48,645 nucleotides of DNA from Bacteroidota bacterium (GTDB lineage: Bacteria > Bacteroidota > Bacteroidia > Cytophagales > Cytophagaceae): the NCBI GenBank assembly GCA_023428135.1, contig JAEYZG010000025.1, positions 1 to 48,645 of the forward strand, in the 5' to 3' direction. The notes below the pieces were generated by a model that made no database searches, was not told where the DNA came from, and was given only the letters and a program-made list of their open reading frames with translations. A program made the position numbers and the translations under genes. Of this stretch, positions 24,923 through 34,633 are shown piece after piece; position 1 is the first letter of the stretch, and each line of letters begins with the position of its first letter.

Positions 24923-27502
24923 TTATTTCACAACAAGTACCTTCTCAATACTTATAGCTTTTCCATTAGAATCAAATACCCTGAAAATGTAAAGTCCATT
25001 TTTCCAATCTGAAGTATTAATAGTTGATTCTTTTGACTGAGACACAAGCTTTCCTGTAAAGTCATATATATCAACATAAGTCCCCTCTGCACCTCTAATA
25101 TTGATGAGTGTACTTGCAGGATTAGGATAAATCAGCTGCTTGCTTTCTTTAGGACCTTCCACAGAAGATACAATCGGATACTGGCTCACAAAAGTATTAA
25201 ATACTTCATTGGTAATAACCGGTGGATTTTTATCAAAGACAATTCCCGCTTTATTCCTGATTATTGTCATCTCTGAAATATTCTTTTTAGGTTTTATGGT
25301 AAAACGTACAAATCCCTGAGCTTTTTCTTTATTAGTGGTACTATCAGGAAGCATGATATTCTCGAAGTGAAAAATCACTTTCCCATCTTTACCAACTTCC
25401 GTAATTACATCATGAGATGATCCTTTAACCTCAAGGGTTGAAGCATCCAGATTCACATCAAGTGTATCATGAATAGCAACAGTATACGCTGTATCGTTTC
25501 CGGTATTTTCAAAACGTATTAAATAATCAAGTGTAGTATTGAACAACGTATAGTGATTATCCCATAGCCCTATCGGAGTTACAGCTTTATCATTAGGGTC
25601 AACAGCGCATCGTACCATTGTACTCAAACTGTCTACAGAGGTATTTACCACTGATCCTGATGAGTATATTTCAGCAAATAATTTAAAGGTTAAGATCGCA
25701 TTTACACTGTTAAAATCAGGAAAAGTGATATCATAAGAAAGTGTTTTATTATTGAATGATTCAAAATTTTCTATCTCAAAAATAAGCGTATCCGTTTTTG
25801 CTTCAACTGCTTCTGCTGATGTAATTTCAGCAAGAGGATCTCCTACAAGGGTAAGCCTTACCTTTTCAATAGATAGTATTCCCGGATTTTCCACTTTAAG
25901 CCTCGCAACTTCAGTAGTACTGCAACGAGGCCATGGAAGATAAAAATTTGTTTTCACTTCCGGTTTAAAGTCCCGAACTGTAAAACCTATCATATTAGTC
26001 TCTGACCCTGAAAGGGTATAGGGGAATTCTTTAGACACATAGTCAAATAAAGAATCTGCTGGAATCTCAAGAATGTATTGTTCTCCTGGCTCCGCAGCAA
26101 AACTAAAGAAGCCATTGCGATCAGCAAACACTTTTATACCTGCAGGTTTTATCTCCATTGCATACTTATTAATCCCCTCCTCTCCCGGATCTTTAATACC
26201 ATTCCGGTTTGTATCATAGAACAAAATACCTTTCATAAAATACTGGTTTCTGTTCATACGCCAGATATATGGATAATCCGCAGGCAGATACAAATAAGCG
26301 GAATCTGCAAGAAGAACGAAGCCATGGAACTCCTCCGGTAAACGCACCTTTGTCGTATCCTGTTCATTTTTTACCATTGTCACATAGCTTTCATCTGGCT
26401 TAACATAGGTGGTGTAATAGTAAAATTTATCTCCATTATGCTGTTTGTAAATGAAGGAGTTATGTATACCTGTTTTGCCTTCAAACTTCACCTCTCCATT
26501 ATAAAAACTGAAGTGCAATTCTTCACTGCGATTTTCATCGCCTCCTGAAACAGTCAGCATAGATATACCATTATCAAGCGTTTTACTCCAAGAGTCATAC
26601 TCGTTGTAATAGTCCAGAGTATAACCACCTACATAATCAGCAAATTTATGAATTGACACTTGCCCTTTGTATGTCACGACCAGGCCTCTTGTATAACTAT
26701 ATGCAAAAAAGTCCCTATTAAATTCATCTATAGATGAAAGCGCCCCTAGTTCAGGCGTGGGGCCGAAATCGTATGTCTCCAGACTATCTGAATGTAACAT
26801 ATATCTGTAGGAATTCTGGGTTCCTATCAAGTATACTGCATTGGAAGTTGTAAGTACATAGCCGGTAATCGGATCATCAGGCAATAACTTTTCCCATACT
26901 TCTTCAGCATCTCTATAAATGTATGGCACTCTGTCCATAAAAATGATGAGGTAATCATTCCCTTGTATAATTTGCTCCATTTTATCACCTGGAAGATATT
27001 CGGCTAAAGTGAATTCTTTAAAAGAATTTACTTTATCAAAGCGAATTAACCTGTCCGGCTTTCTTATCCATATATAATTGTCGGTCCAAAATACTCCGGT
27101 AAAGGTAGATGCAGATGTCAATACATCTCTCATCACAGATTCCGAATAAAACTTCAAAGTTGTCCCGTCGCAATAGCCCAGATAGTTGGTATATCCATTA
27201 ACTGCCGATCCGGAACGTCCATAAAGAACGGCAGTACCATTGAGTATCACACCTAAAGTAAAACTTCCATCTGGAAAATTCTCAAATCTGGTGGTGTCTG
27301 TTCCATTTATCTTCCAAAGACTTTTTCCATTATGATCATTAAGAACCCACTTATTTCCAAGACTATCTATATAAGGATCCGGAAGTATAAAGTCCTTAAA
27401 TGGATGTTTTATTTCAGCGCCATGAACACGCTCCCAGGTATTCATCTGAGCATTAGACAAAAGTGGAAACAGTAAGAGCAAAAAGAAAAAGATTCGTTTC
27501 AT
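24923..27502 (-). CDS. Large secreted T9SS cargo protein (SdrD-B-like and DUF11-like modules)
   Basis: The product of about 859 aa has a signal peptide (FFFLLLLFPLLSNAQ). The N-terminal half (about 25-430) is probably a beta-propeller-like region with no clear enzyme motif. It is followed by an SdrD-B-like module (GILFYDTNRNGIKDPGEEG, near 435-500), then repeat-type adhesin domains including the stretch VDPNDKAVTPIG and LIRFENTGNDTAYTV, typical of secreted Bacteroidota proteins. The C-terminal 80 aa are a type A T9SS sorting domain (IYPNPASTLINI to IEKVLVVK). It is probably exported and attached to the cell surface or released. The internal Met (27502) gives the cleaner signal peptide. An ATG two codons earlier (27508) is possible. 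Confidence 0.85.
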   Translation of the reverse strand: MKRIFFFLLLLFPLLSNAQMNTWERVHGAEIKHPFKDFILPDPYIDSLGNKWVLNDHNGKSLWKINGTDTTRFENFPDGSFTLGVILNGTAVLYGRSGSAVNGYTNYLGYCDGTTLKFYSESVMRDVLTSASTFTGVFWTDNYIWIRKPDRLIRFDKVNSFKEFTLAEYLPGDKMEQIIQGNDYLIIFMDRVPYIYRDAEEVWEKLLPDDPITGYVLTTSNAVYLIGTQNSYRYMLHSDSLETYDFGPTPELGALSSIDEFNRDFFAYSYTRGLVVTYKGQVSIHKFADYVGGYTLDYYNEYDSWSKTLDNGISMLTVSGGDENRSEELHFSFYNGEVKFEGKTGIHNSFIYKQHNGDKFYYYTTYVKPDESYVTMVKNEQDTTKVRLPEEFHGFVLLADSAYLYLPADYPYIWRMNRNQYFMKGILFYDTNRNGIKDPGEEGINKYAMEIKPAGIKVFADRNGFFSFAAEPGEQYILEIPADSLFDYVSKEFPYTLSGSETNMIGFTVRDFKPEVKTNFYLPWPRCSTTEVARLKVENPGILSIEKVRLTLVGDPLAEITSAEAVEAKTDTLIFEIENFESFNNKTLSYDITFPDFNSVNAILTFKLFAEIYSSGSVVNTSVDSLSTMVRCAVDPNDKAVTPIGLWDNHYTLFNTTLDYLIRFENTGNDTAYTVAIHDTLDVNLDASTLEVKGSSHDVITEVGKDGKVIFHFENIMLPDSTTNKEKAQGFVRFTIKPKKNISEMTIIRNKAGIVFDKNPPVITNEVFNTFVSQYPIVSSVEGPKESKQLIYPNPASTLINIRGAEGTYVDIYDFTGKLVSQSKESTINTSDWKNGLYIFRVFDSNGKAISIEKVLVVK

Positions 27503-27732
27503 CTGCATGTAATAAAAGTAAAAAGTAAAATTTGTAATCTATTATGCAAAAATTGCATTGCATTATGTAAAAATATACAATTTAATTGTAATATGACAAA
27601 AGAATAACCGGCATATCCATTAGGACCTGGTATCACCTGATTACCTTTTAGTTAAAACTTATTTATCAATACTAACAATTATTTTTTTTCTCTAAATCTT
27701 CCTATATATAAAACTAGTATAACTTTTATCTT

Positions 27733-28467
27733 CTAAAAATTACAAAGGTCATTGGTGCCTGTTAATTGAGACCATCTTGCAGACAACAGTTTGGCATAGT
27801 CAACATAGAACAAGCCATAATTTCCTAAAGAAAAACCATCGTTTGCTTCTATCAACAAAAATCTATTATCACTGGTTAATCCAAAATCAAGTGCATAGCC
27901 TGCCGGAGCACCCTCAAAGTCAGAAATGGCACTTTCGATAACCTCCGCATTGAAATGATTCTTCCAGTCTCCTTTATACATTTTCACTCCTAAAACTTTG
28001 CCGTACCTGACAAAAACCCTCCATTCAGTAACAAATCTAACTGGCTCAGAAACCCATATTGGAGTGTTCATATTGAAATCTCCACAACCTACCAGATCTT
28101 TTGTTGACCTGACAAGCCTGCCGGTAAATTTTTTCGCATACCCTTTAGGCTTCACGAATACATTCCATTGATCAGGATTATTAGCGATTTCATCCATGGT
28201 TGATTCCCAGATTCTTCTCCCCAAATATTTTGACAAACTCGTTGGATAATCAAGGGGTTCTGGAATCGGCATTTTAAGTTTTTTTAGTGCTTTATGTATA
28301 AACTGTATACTACCCAGGAAAATATTATCTTCGCTTATCTCAATATTTTCTATATCCTTTACCTCTACTATTCCAAACCCCATATTATAATAGGCTTCCA
28401 ATGCGGTATAAAAACTGATATTTGAAAATTCACCAAGCTTGATTTCTTCTGTATAAAGTTCCATCAA
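27733..28467 (-). CDS. ATP-grasp domain protein (DUF4343-like)
   Basis: The 244-aa product resembles compact ATP-grasp proteins of the DUF4343 type. Supporting stretches are VFVKPKGYAKKFTGRLV (probable ATP-binding Lys), VTEWRVFVRYGKVLGVKMYKG and the metal-binding end FLLIEANDGFSLGNYGL. ATP-grasp enzymes join a carboxylate to an amine or thiol through an acyl-phosphate. The substrate here is unknown. It is the last gene of a minus-strand run (DinB, SRPBCC, ABM-like, ATP-grasp) with only 17 nt to the gene before it, which suggests co-transcription. Confidence 0.8.
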   Translation of the reverse strand: MMELYTEEIKLGEFSNISFYTALEAYYNMGFGIVEVKDIENIEISEDNIFLGSIQFIHKALKKLKMPIPEPLDYPTSLSKYLGRRIWESTMDEIANNPDQWNVFVKPKGYAKKFTGRLVRSTKDLVGCGDFNMNTPIWVSEPVRFVTEWRVFVRYGKVLGVKMYKGDWKNHFNAEVIESAISDFEGAPAGYALDFGLTSDNRFLLIEANDGFSLGNYGLFYVDYAKLLSARWSQLTGTNDLCNF

Positions 28468-28484
28468 TGTATGATCAAGCGAAT

Positions 28485-28796
28485 TTAGTTAAACATAAGA
28501 TGAGCAGCCCCCACCATATTCAAAACTTCTATCTTCGGCTCCATCTCTAAACCACTTTCGTCCCTTTGCTTCTGAAATGATTTAAATGATGACACATTTA
28601 ATAGTTCTTTCTGAATCGCTTCATTTTTATAGTGTGATAAATGCATAAACGTTTTCCCGTCTTCGCTTTCATATACATTATACCGAAAGTCTTCAGCATT
28701 CAAGTGACTGAAATCCTCTAAAAACAATGCAATGTTTTCCCTGTTTTTGCCTGCAAATTCTGGCTTTACAGCATAAGTAACTTTAACAACAATCAT
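28485..28796 (-). CDS. Small ABM-like dimeric alpha-beta-barrel protein
   Basis: The 103-aa product looks like a single ferredoxin-like domain of the antibiotic-biosynthesis-monooxygenase/stress-response type: a first strand (MIVVKVTYAVKP), a helix (NIALFLEDFSHL), a central hairpin (FRYNVYESEDGKTFMHLSHYKNEA) and a C-terminal strand. Such proteins usually dimerise and may be oxygenases or simple binding proteins. No catalytic residue can be named. It lies between the SRPBCC remnant and the ATP-grasp gene on the same strand. Confidence 0.65.
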   Translation of the reverse strand: MIVVKVTYAVKPEFAGKNRENIALFLEDFSHLNAEDFRYNVYESEDGKTFMHLSHYKNEAIQKELLNVSSFKSFQKQRDESGLEMEPKIEVLNMVGAAHLMFN

Positions 28797-28800
28797 ATAC

Positions 28801-29218
28801 TAAGATTTCTTTTCTAATTCCTTTGAGATTTTTTCCATCACTTTATTCCAATGAGCTTTCACTTCATTTCTTCGATTGACATCTGATAAATGATCATGAT
28901 GAAAACTTATGACTGTCTTTCCTTTATTGTCCATCACCCTGACCTGAAGTTGAGAAACATTATCCCATCCTTTTTTCTTCCAGGTAAGTCTTATATGTGA
29001 ATGAACTTTTAGAAGTCTTTCTCCCCTTCAATTCCTTCTTTAGTTTTATAGTCCTGTTTCTCTGATAACTCAATAGCAAGAGAACCAAGCCATATTTTAA
29101 GTCCATTTAACGAAAACATAAAATTCCATACTTCTTCAAAAGAAATATAGAATGTCTTTCTCAGGCCAAACTGAAACCCTGCATCTTTTGTCTCTCCGAC
29201 AACTTTAGTTTTTGCCAT
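28801..29218 (-). pseudogene. SRPBCC (AHSA1-like) domain protein, frameshifted
   Basis: The first 69 codons (29218-29009) read AKTKVVGETKDAGFQFGLRK and onward to a premature stop. The other frame carries on with LLKVHSHIRLTWKKKGWDNV to a stop at 28801. Adding one G to the run near 29017-29020 joins them into one SRPBCC protein of about 139 aa, the START-like fold related to Hsp90 activator AHSA1, with the family words SLNGLKIWLGS, SHIRLTW and HWNKVMEKI. The downstream part shows no other damage. A sequencing error is therefore at least as likely as true inactivation. Confidence 0.8.
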
Positions 29219-29325
29219 ATCCTATCAAGGTTATATAAACAATAATAAATTGTTTTTTCACATCAATGATATAAAGATATCCTAAAGAAATGGATATTAG
29301 GATATCTTTCATATTTTCTTACAAA

Positions 29326-29808
29326 CTATCTTTCATAAAATGCAGGAGGCTCAATTCCCAATGATCTAAGGTAAACATACCCCTGCCCTCTGTGATGGAT
29401 TTCATTGTCGATAAAATAGAGAACTGTAGAATATAAAGCATCTTCATACAGTCCGAAGGCAGCCTCTACTGTCTGAAATCTTTCAATAGGAATAAGTGGC
29501 CATAATCTGTCAATTCTTTCTGTTACAACATCCCACAGTTGGAGGAGCTCTTCCTTGGTTTTAGGATGTTCCTTTACTTCATCTTTCCAGTTACCATCGA
29601 TCATCCCCTGTACTCCCGGATAAGCAATTTCAATCATTTCCATTACCAGAGTGGAAAAAGTACGCATTCCTCCAATGGAATAATTAAACAATTTGTCTTC
29701 CGAAAAGGCTTCGATAACTCGACGTGTCAATCTGCGATGACCTTGCCACTGCCCTAAAAGCTGGTTGGCACTGATTACAACCTGATTTTTAACCACTGTA
29801 TTTTCCAT
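29326..29808 (-). CDS. DinB-family four-helix protein
   Basis: The 160-aa product is a DinB/YfiT-type metal-binding four-helix-bundle protein, a class including thiol-dependent enzymes and damage-inducible proteins. It shows the expected histidines: one in WQGHRRLTRR near residue 24 and a pair in IDNEIHHRGQGYVYLRSLG near 138, followed by the typical ending GIEPPAFYER. Length is normal. It heads the minus-strand run with the SRPBCC, ABM-like and ATP-grasp genes. The substrate is unknown. Confidence 0.88.
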   Translation of the reverse strand: MENTVVKNQVVISANQLLGQWQGHRRLTRRVIEAFSEDKLFNYSIGGMRTFSTLVMEMIEIAYPGVQGMIDGNWKDEVKEHPKTKEELLQLWDVVTERIDRLWPLIPIERFQTVEAAFGLYEDALYSTVLYFIDNEIHHRGQGYVYLRSLGIEPPAFYER

Positions 29809-30108
29809 GTATTTAAAGTTTTAGATGTTAAATGTTTAAATGATGACTCAAAGAAAAGAGGGGCAAGTGACAGCATTATGTCAGTAGCTTTAAAAAAATC
29901 CATTTCTAAAAAAATCCGACAACCCATATTAAAAAACATATAATCATTAGAAGGTTAAAACCTGAAGCATAACCTGAAATTAAAAATCATCTATTTTTTC
30001 AGTAAAATATAAAATCAGGGAATAAACGATTAAATTACCTTCATAAAACACTGGGATTCAAAGAGTCAAAATTTATTCTAATGTAGGGCATTAAAAAAAC
30101 CAGAAAAA

Positions 30109-31050
30109 ATGAAAGCCATAGTATGCACCCAATATGGAAATCCTGATGTTCTTCAACTTCAGGAAATAGAAAAACCCGTACCGAAAAAAAATGAAGTTTG
30201 TATAAGAATCAAAGCCACCTCAATAACAGGTAGTGACATTATAATAAGAGGTTGCAAAGTACCCGGGATTATGAAGTTAATGATGAAACTGGCAATTGGT
30301 TTTTCCAAACCAAGGAACCCGATACTTGGTTTAGTTTTGGCTGGAGAAATAGAGTCGATTGGAGATGACGTCAAAAGATTTAAAAAGGGAGAACAAATTT
30401 TTGGAGTAACCATCAAGTCTCCAATGAAGCCAAACATGGGAACCTATGCCGAATTTAAATGTCTTCCGGAAGATAGTTTTATTGTACATAAACCATCAAA
30501 TAAAACTTTTGAGGAAAGTGCAGCTATACCATTTGGAGGTGGCATTGCTTTGCATTTTCTTAAAAAAGCCAGGATACTACCTGGCCAAAAAATTTTGGTA
30601 TATGGTGCTTCCGGGGCTATCGGAACATCACTCGTGCAACTAGCAAAATACTATGGAGCTTGTGTTACGGGAATCTGCAGTACCTCAAATCTGGACTTAG
30701 TGAAATCTCTGGGGACAGATGTTGTTATTGATTATACTAAAGAAGATTTCACAAACCTGGGAGAATTATATGACATTATATTCGATGCCGTTCCCGGAGG
30801 TATGATTGATAGAAAAAAGTTAAAATCAAAATGCTTGAAAAGTCTTACTACAAATGGCAAATACATTTCAATTGATGATGGAAGGCCTGCATTTACAATA
30901 GAAGGGTTACTGTTATTGAAAAAATTGTCCGAAATAGGAAAATTTGAATCTGTTATTGATCGCTGTTATCCATTGGAACAAATTGCAGAAGCTCATAGAT
31001 ATGTTGAATCAGGACATAAAAAGGGAAATGTAATCATTCAGGTAAATTAA
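30109..31050 (+). CDS. Zinc-independent MDR oxidoreductase (quinone-reductase-like)
   Basis: The 313-aa product is a medium-chain dehydrogenase/reductase of the NADPH:quinone reductase branch. It has the N-terminal GroES-like domain (MKAIVCTQYGNPDVLQLQEI; GLVLAGEIESIGDDVKRFKKGE) and the nucleotide-binding motif GASGAIGTSLVQLAKYYGA at about 165. It has no structural zinc cysteine cluster. The final part (YPLEQIAEAHRYVESGHKKGNVII) is the standard family ending. A purine-rich stretch (CCAGAAAAA) lies just before the ATG. It is a single-gene unit, and the substrate is unknown. Confidence 0.9.
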   Translation: MKAIVCTQYGNPDVLQLQEIEKPVPKKNEVCIRIKATSITGSDIIIRGCKVPGIMKLMMKLAIGFSKPRNPILGLVLAGEIESIGDDVKRFKKGEQIFGVTIKSPMKPNMGTYAEFKCLPEDSFIVHKPSNKTFEESAAIPFGGGIALHFLKKARILPGQKILVYGASGAIGTSLVQLAKYYGACVTGICSTSNLDLVKSLGTDVVIDYTKEDFTNLGELYDIIFDAVPGGMIDRKKLKSKCLKSLTTNGKYISIDDGRPAFTIEGLLLLKKLSEIGKFESVIDRCYPLEQIAEAHRYVESGHKKGNVIIQVN

Positions 31051-31080
31051 TTTCACTTACCTAAAGAACATAAACTTTAA

Positions 31081-31272
31081 TAGCCGTCAACCAAATGATT
31101 TTATCTCTGACTTTTCTGAAACTCTGAATTATCTGAATGTTCAAATATAAGAAATTTCAGCTGGCAGAGTTTGATATAAATTGAATTAGTTGTCTACACT
31201 ATCGTCCTTTACAGAGCTCGGAGGACAAAGAAGCATTCTAATTTATATCAAACAATCTTAAGTTGACGGCTA
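31081..31272. repeat. MITE-like element with nested inverted repeats
   Basis: The outer ends TAGCCGTCAAC (31081-31091) and GTTGACGGCTA (31262-31272) are perfect 11-bp inverted repeats. Nested inside are perfect 14-bp inverted repeats (GTTTGATATAAATT at 31169-31182 and its complement at 31240-31253). A central GTCCT/AGGAC hairpin also lies within. There is no coding capacity. The same 11-mer end occurs alone at 1017-1027 beside the Y RNA array. It looks like a non-autonomous mobile or REP-type element. Confidence 0.6.
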
Positions 31273-31317
31273 TATTATATAAAGGAAGTAGAATGTATAT
31301 CCTATAAAGCAATTGTA

Positions 31318-32778
31318 TTATTCAACCACCAGCTTCTCTGTTAAAATTTCAGTATCCGTCTTGATCTTGATATTGTATATACCTTTTTTCAGAGAACTTA
31401 CATTGATTGTTCCTTCAGTAACAGAAAGAGGAATTGTTTCACCCAGAATAGATACAGCTTCTGCTGAAACCACTGATAGGTTGTTATTCAATTTAACCTC
31501 TTCTCCTGAAACCGGATTAGGATACATTACGGCTTTGTTAGCGGTTTCTGATGTAAACTCAAAATCATGAGCTGATCTGTATGGAGAATACTGATAGAAT
31601 GGCATTCTGAAGGCAGCTCCTTCATTACCAATTGTCAGGAGATTATCAGAATTGGACGCTCCAGCAAGCACATTATCACTGTCAATTGCAACTGAATATC
31701 CCAAAGCTCTTACTACGAGATTAGAAGGATTGCCAACATTCATAATCCCTTTGTATTTATAACCTCCTTCATCTGTATACAGATATACCTTACCTTGCTC
31801 AGGATTGGGGCCTGCGCTGGCTCCTCTTGGTGCACCAACCACTGCTCTGTTGTATTGGATTGCTACTGAATGTCCAAATCTATCTCCTGTACCAGTTCCC
31901 GATGTTACAGAAGGCACCAATGTACTTTTCAAACTCCATAGATTGTTTTGAAAAACAAGCACAGCTGCTTTTCTTGCTGATGGATCTCCTACAATTACAT
32001 GGTTATCTGTTATGTCTACATCATAACCAAAATTTGTCATATAGGTATAACCTGAATACGGGTCATATAATGGGATTCCCCATGTTGCAGGATTTGGAGC
32101 ATATCCTTGCTCAAGACTCCAGACATTGTTCTGATATTTGTAGATGTAAATTGAGTGGTCACCAGGAGCGCCTACTACTATTTTGTTTCCTCTAATGGCT
32201 ACCGAAATACCAAAGTCTGCATCAGTATTACCGGAACCGTTGGCAATTACTGTGTTTCTTACCCAGGCATTGTTAACAAAATTCCAGATTTCTATATATC
32301 CTCCATGATGAGAATTATTTACATTAGGAGCTCCGATTACCATCCAGTTATCATGAATATCCACCGCACGTCCAAACTGGTCATGGGCTCCGGGATTCAA
32401 TGCAGAAATAACTGTGTTAAAATTATTCTGAGGATTACCGTTCAAATGCTTTGAAAGATAAACCGCGCCTTGATTGACATTACCAGTCTGTGGTGCACCT
32501 GCTGCAATCCAGGAACCGTTCATGCTATGAGAATAGCCAAATAGTCCTGTTCCCGGCCCTTGAGTCTGGAACAAAAGCTGATTGTTTTTGAATACATTCA
32601 ATCCGCTCCAGAATTCAGATCCAATTAAAGAATATCCATTGTATTCTGTTACTGAAAAACCCCATTCTTTGATACCGACTGGATTCGGAAACTGGAGTCT
32701 TGTTGCCTGGCCATGAGCCATGATGGAAGCGGAGACCATTAGTGCTGCCGCAAGTCCTTTCTTTAAAGTTTTTACCAT
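31318..32778 (-). CDS. Secreted FG-GAP beta-propeller protein with T9SS sorting domain
   Basis: The 486-aa product has a signal peptide (AAALMVSASIMAHGQ), then about seven blades of FG-GAP type seen as repeats such as DQFGRAVDIHDNWMVIGAPN, DFGISVAIRGNKIVVGAPGD and DRFGHSVAIQYNRAVVGAPR, each about 60 aa apart. The C-terminal 75 aa are a T9SS type A sorting domain (MYPNPVSGEEVKLN to EILTEKLVVE). Propellers of this type occur in integrin-like adhesins and often bind calcium or partner proteins. The target is unknown. Confidence 0.9.
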   Translation of the reverse strand: MVKTLKKGLAAALMVSASIMAHGQATRLQFPNPVGIKEWGFSVTEYNGYSLIGSEFWSGLNVFKNNQLLFQTQGPGTGLFGYSHSMNGSWIAAGAPQTGNVNQGAVYLSKHLNGNPQNNFNTVISALNPGAHDQFGRAVDIHDNWMVIGAPNVNNSHHGGYIEIWNFVNNAWVRNTVIANGSGNTDADFGISVAIRGNKIVVGAPGDHSIYIYKYQNNVWSLEQGYAPNPATWGIPLYDPYSGYTYMTNFGYDVDITDNHVIVGDPSARKAAVLVFQNNLWSLKSTLVPSVTSGTGTGDRFGHSVAIQYNRAVVGAPRGASAGPNPEQGKVYLYTDEGGYKYKGIMNVGNPSNLVVRALGYSVAIDSDNVLAGASNSDNLLTIGNEGAAFRMPFYQYSPYRSAHDFEFTSETANKAVMYPNPVSGEEVKLNNNLSVVSAEAVSILGETIPLSVTEGTINVSSLKKGIYNIKIKTDTEILTEKLVVE

Positions 32779-32901
32779 GTGTTGTTATATTTTTCTCACA
32801 TAAATAAAGAAAAATATCATTCACACTCAGAGCATTTAATCATTATAGGTTGCGGATTTACGAACGTTGAATCACCATTTACAAAACTCTTTTTACTGAT
32901 C

Positions 32902-33168
32902 TTATTTTATGGTTTTAAATCTTTTTAGGTAAAATGGAATGACACCATCCGGGAAACTTAATCCACCTCTTAACTTACGTATAATCGAAAAATTACTAAT
33001 AGAAAGGAATGCGAATACTCCAATTAAATCTTCACCTGGCAATCCTAATAATTCTCCAAGCGATTGTCCCGATACAACAAAATATAGGTAACGTCTTTCT
33101 TTCCTTGATATATTATCAGTGTTTGTTTTTCCTTCTCTTGTTACATATTTAAATATTAGTGAATCCAT
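32902..33168 (-). CDS. Small hypothetical protein
   Basis: This 88-aa reading frame with an ATG start shows no recognised domain. The middle (FVVSGQSLGELLGLPGEDLIGVFAFLSI) is moderately hydrophobic but too polar for a clear membrane helix, and the C-terminus is basic (FYLKRFKTIK). It is read in the same direction as the phosphoesterase gene 48 nt upstream, which makes a real gene plausible. The call rests only on frame, spacing and composition. Confidence 0.45.
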   Translation of the reverse strand: MDSLIFKYVTREGKTNTDNISRKERRYLYFVVSGQSLGELLGLPGEDLIGVFAFLSISNFSIIRKLRGGLSFPDGVIPFYLKRFKTIK

Positions 33169-33216
33169 TTTAATTATTTTTTGCTTTCTACTATCGTAAT
33201 CTTAGCCCAAGGTTGC

Positions 33217-33843
33217 TTATAAATCAAAAATTATAGGCTCATTTTTCAAAAGATAATTTTCATCTATCACAGACGCATTAATAAATTTGATCCCTGATGA
33301 AACGATCTCTCCATAAGCTTCATGAATATGCCCACATATATGTACTTTTGGCCCCACAGCAAATACTTTATCTAAAAGGTCTTCACAACCCACATTTTGC
33401 CCTCTTATTGTTTGGTCAAGCAATCCAAACGCAGGACCATGAGTAACTAAAATATCTGCATCAGATGGGATCAAGTCCCAGTGTCTGATAATAGATTTTC
33501 CACGATGACGGTTAAAAGCCCAGTCATGAAACCAGGGGGTAACAGGAGATCCCCAGATTTTTATACCATTAATTGTAATGCCGCTATCGCACAAATATGT
33601 AACCTCTGGAGGAACTATGTTTGTGATATATTTATCAGAATTTTTTTCGAAAAAGAAATCATGATTTCCAGCGATGAATATTTTATGTTCAAAATCAAGA
33701 CCTCTGAACCATTCCAGAAAATCTGTTATTTCATCTTCCTTACCACGTCGGCTAATATCACCAGCATGTATGATCACGTCTCCTTTGGGGAGTTCCAGCT
33801 TTCGATGCTGACCATGAGAATCAGAGATAGTGACGAATTTCAT
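33217..33843 (-). CDS. Calcineurin-like metallophosphoesterase
   Basis: The 208-aa product shows the full metal-binding motif series of the family: DSHGQ (residues 8-12), GDISRRG (about 28-34), GNHDFFF (about 59), then THGP (about 134) and GHIHEAYG (about 171). Single-domain proteins of this size hydrolyse phosphodiesters or phosphomonoesters, and the substrate cannot be told. It belongs to a minus-strand cluster with DUF1801 and DUF2200 genes, with gaps of 20-30 nt, so co-transcription is likely. Confidence 0.92.
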   Translation of the reverse strand: MKFVTISDSHGQHRKLELPKGDVIIHAGDISRRGKEDEITDFLEWFRGLDFEHKIFIAGNHDFFFEKNSDKYITNIVPPEVTYLCDSGITINGIKIWGSPVTPWFHDWAFNRHRGKSIIRHWDLIPSDADILVTHGPAFGLLDQTIRGQNVGCEDLLDKVFAVGPKVHICGHIHEAYGEIVSSGIKFINASVIDENYLLKNEPIIFDL

Positions 33844-33862
33844 ATTTTATAAAACACATTCC

Positions 33863-34213
33863 CTATTTTCTTAAAATCTTTTCCATAGCCTTTCCTTTTG
33901 CCAATTCATCAATTAGCTTATCTAAATAACGGATCTTCTGCATCAAAGCGTCTTCAATTTCTTCTATTCTATATCCACAGATTACGCCTGTAATTTTTGA
34001 AACATTGGGATTTATTTGTGGCGCTTCAGCAAAAAAGGTTTCGAAATCAATTTTCTTATCGATTATTACTTGCAACCCTTGCTGATCATAACCTGTAAGC
34101 CAGAAAATAATTTCATCTACCTCAGCTTTTGTGCGTCCTTTTTTCTCTGCTTTAGTAACATAATGCGGATACACACTTGCAAAAGACATTTTAAAAACTC
34201 TTGTATTATTCAT
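33863..34213 (-). CDS. DUF2200-family protein
   Basis: The 116-aa product matches the DUF2200 pattern: KMSFASVYPHYVTKAEKKGRTKAEVDEIIFWLTGYD, then a middle acidic stretch and the ending GVICGYRIEEIEDALMQKIRYLDKLIDELAKGK. Function is unknown for the family. No signal peptide or membrane helix is present, so it is cytosolic. It lies between the DUF1801 gene and the phosphoesterase gene on the same strand. Confidence 0.88.
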   Translation of the reverse strand: MNNTRVFKMSFASVYPHYVTKAEKKGRTKAEVDEIIFWLTGYDQQGLQVIIDKKIDFETFFAEAPQINPNVSKITGVICGYRIEEIEDALMQKIRYLDKLIDELAKGKAMEKILRK

Positions 34214-34243
34214 CCGTCAAACGTTTAAATATCTACTTACTTT

Positions 34244-34633
34244 TTACTTCTTACTTTTTGATTTTGATTTCATATTCTGTTCGTTTTCCTGTTTTCTGAA
34301 TTTAATCATCCTTGTAATCATATCAACAGGAAGACTGTCTTTATTGGGTAGTTGAATTACGGACTTGGATACTTTATAATTTTTCAGATCGCTTTCAAAT
34401 TCTTTTAAAAATTCAGCGCTAAAAGGATTGGAAAGTGAAATATGGTTTGGAAATGCAGCATAATAGATCAAATATCCATTATACTTAAAACACGGAATCT
34501 GATAACTGATCGCTTCTTCAACCTCAGGAACGACCTCATGAATTATTTTACGAATAGTTTGCATCCGTTCCTGAATCTCTGAAGGAAAACCTGCCTGATA
34601 TTCATTAATTGTCTTAAAATCTGTTTTTGCCAT
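34244..34633 (-). CDS. DUF1801-family protein (YdhG-like)
   Basis: The 129-aa product carries the DUF1801 signature: TINEYQAGFPSEIQERMQTIRKIIHEVVPEVEEAISYQIPCFKYNG followed by AAFPNHISLSNPF and a short Lys-rich tail. The family is common in Bacteroidota and Firmicutes and its function is not settled. It is cytosolic, and is the first gene of the cluster with DUF2200 and the phosphoesterase. Confidence 0.88.
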   Translation of the reverse strand: MAKTDFKTINEYQAGFPSEIQERMQTIRKIIHEVVPEVEEAISYQIPCFKYNGYLIYYAAFPNHISLSNPFSAEFLKEFESDLKNYKVSKSVIQLPNKDSLPVDMITRMIKFRKQENEQNMKSKSKSKK

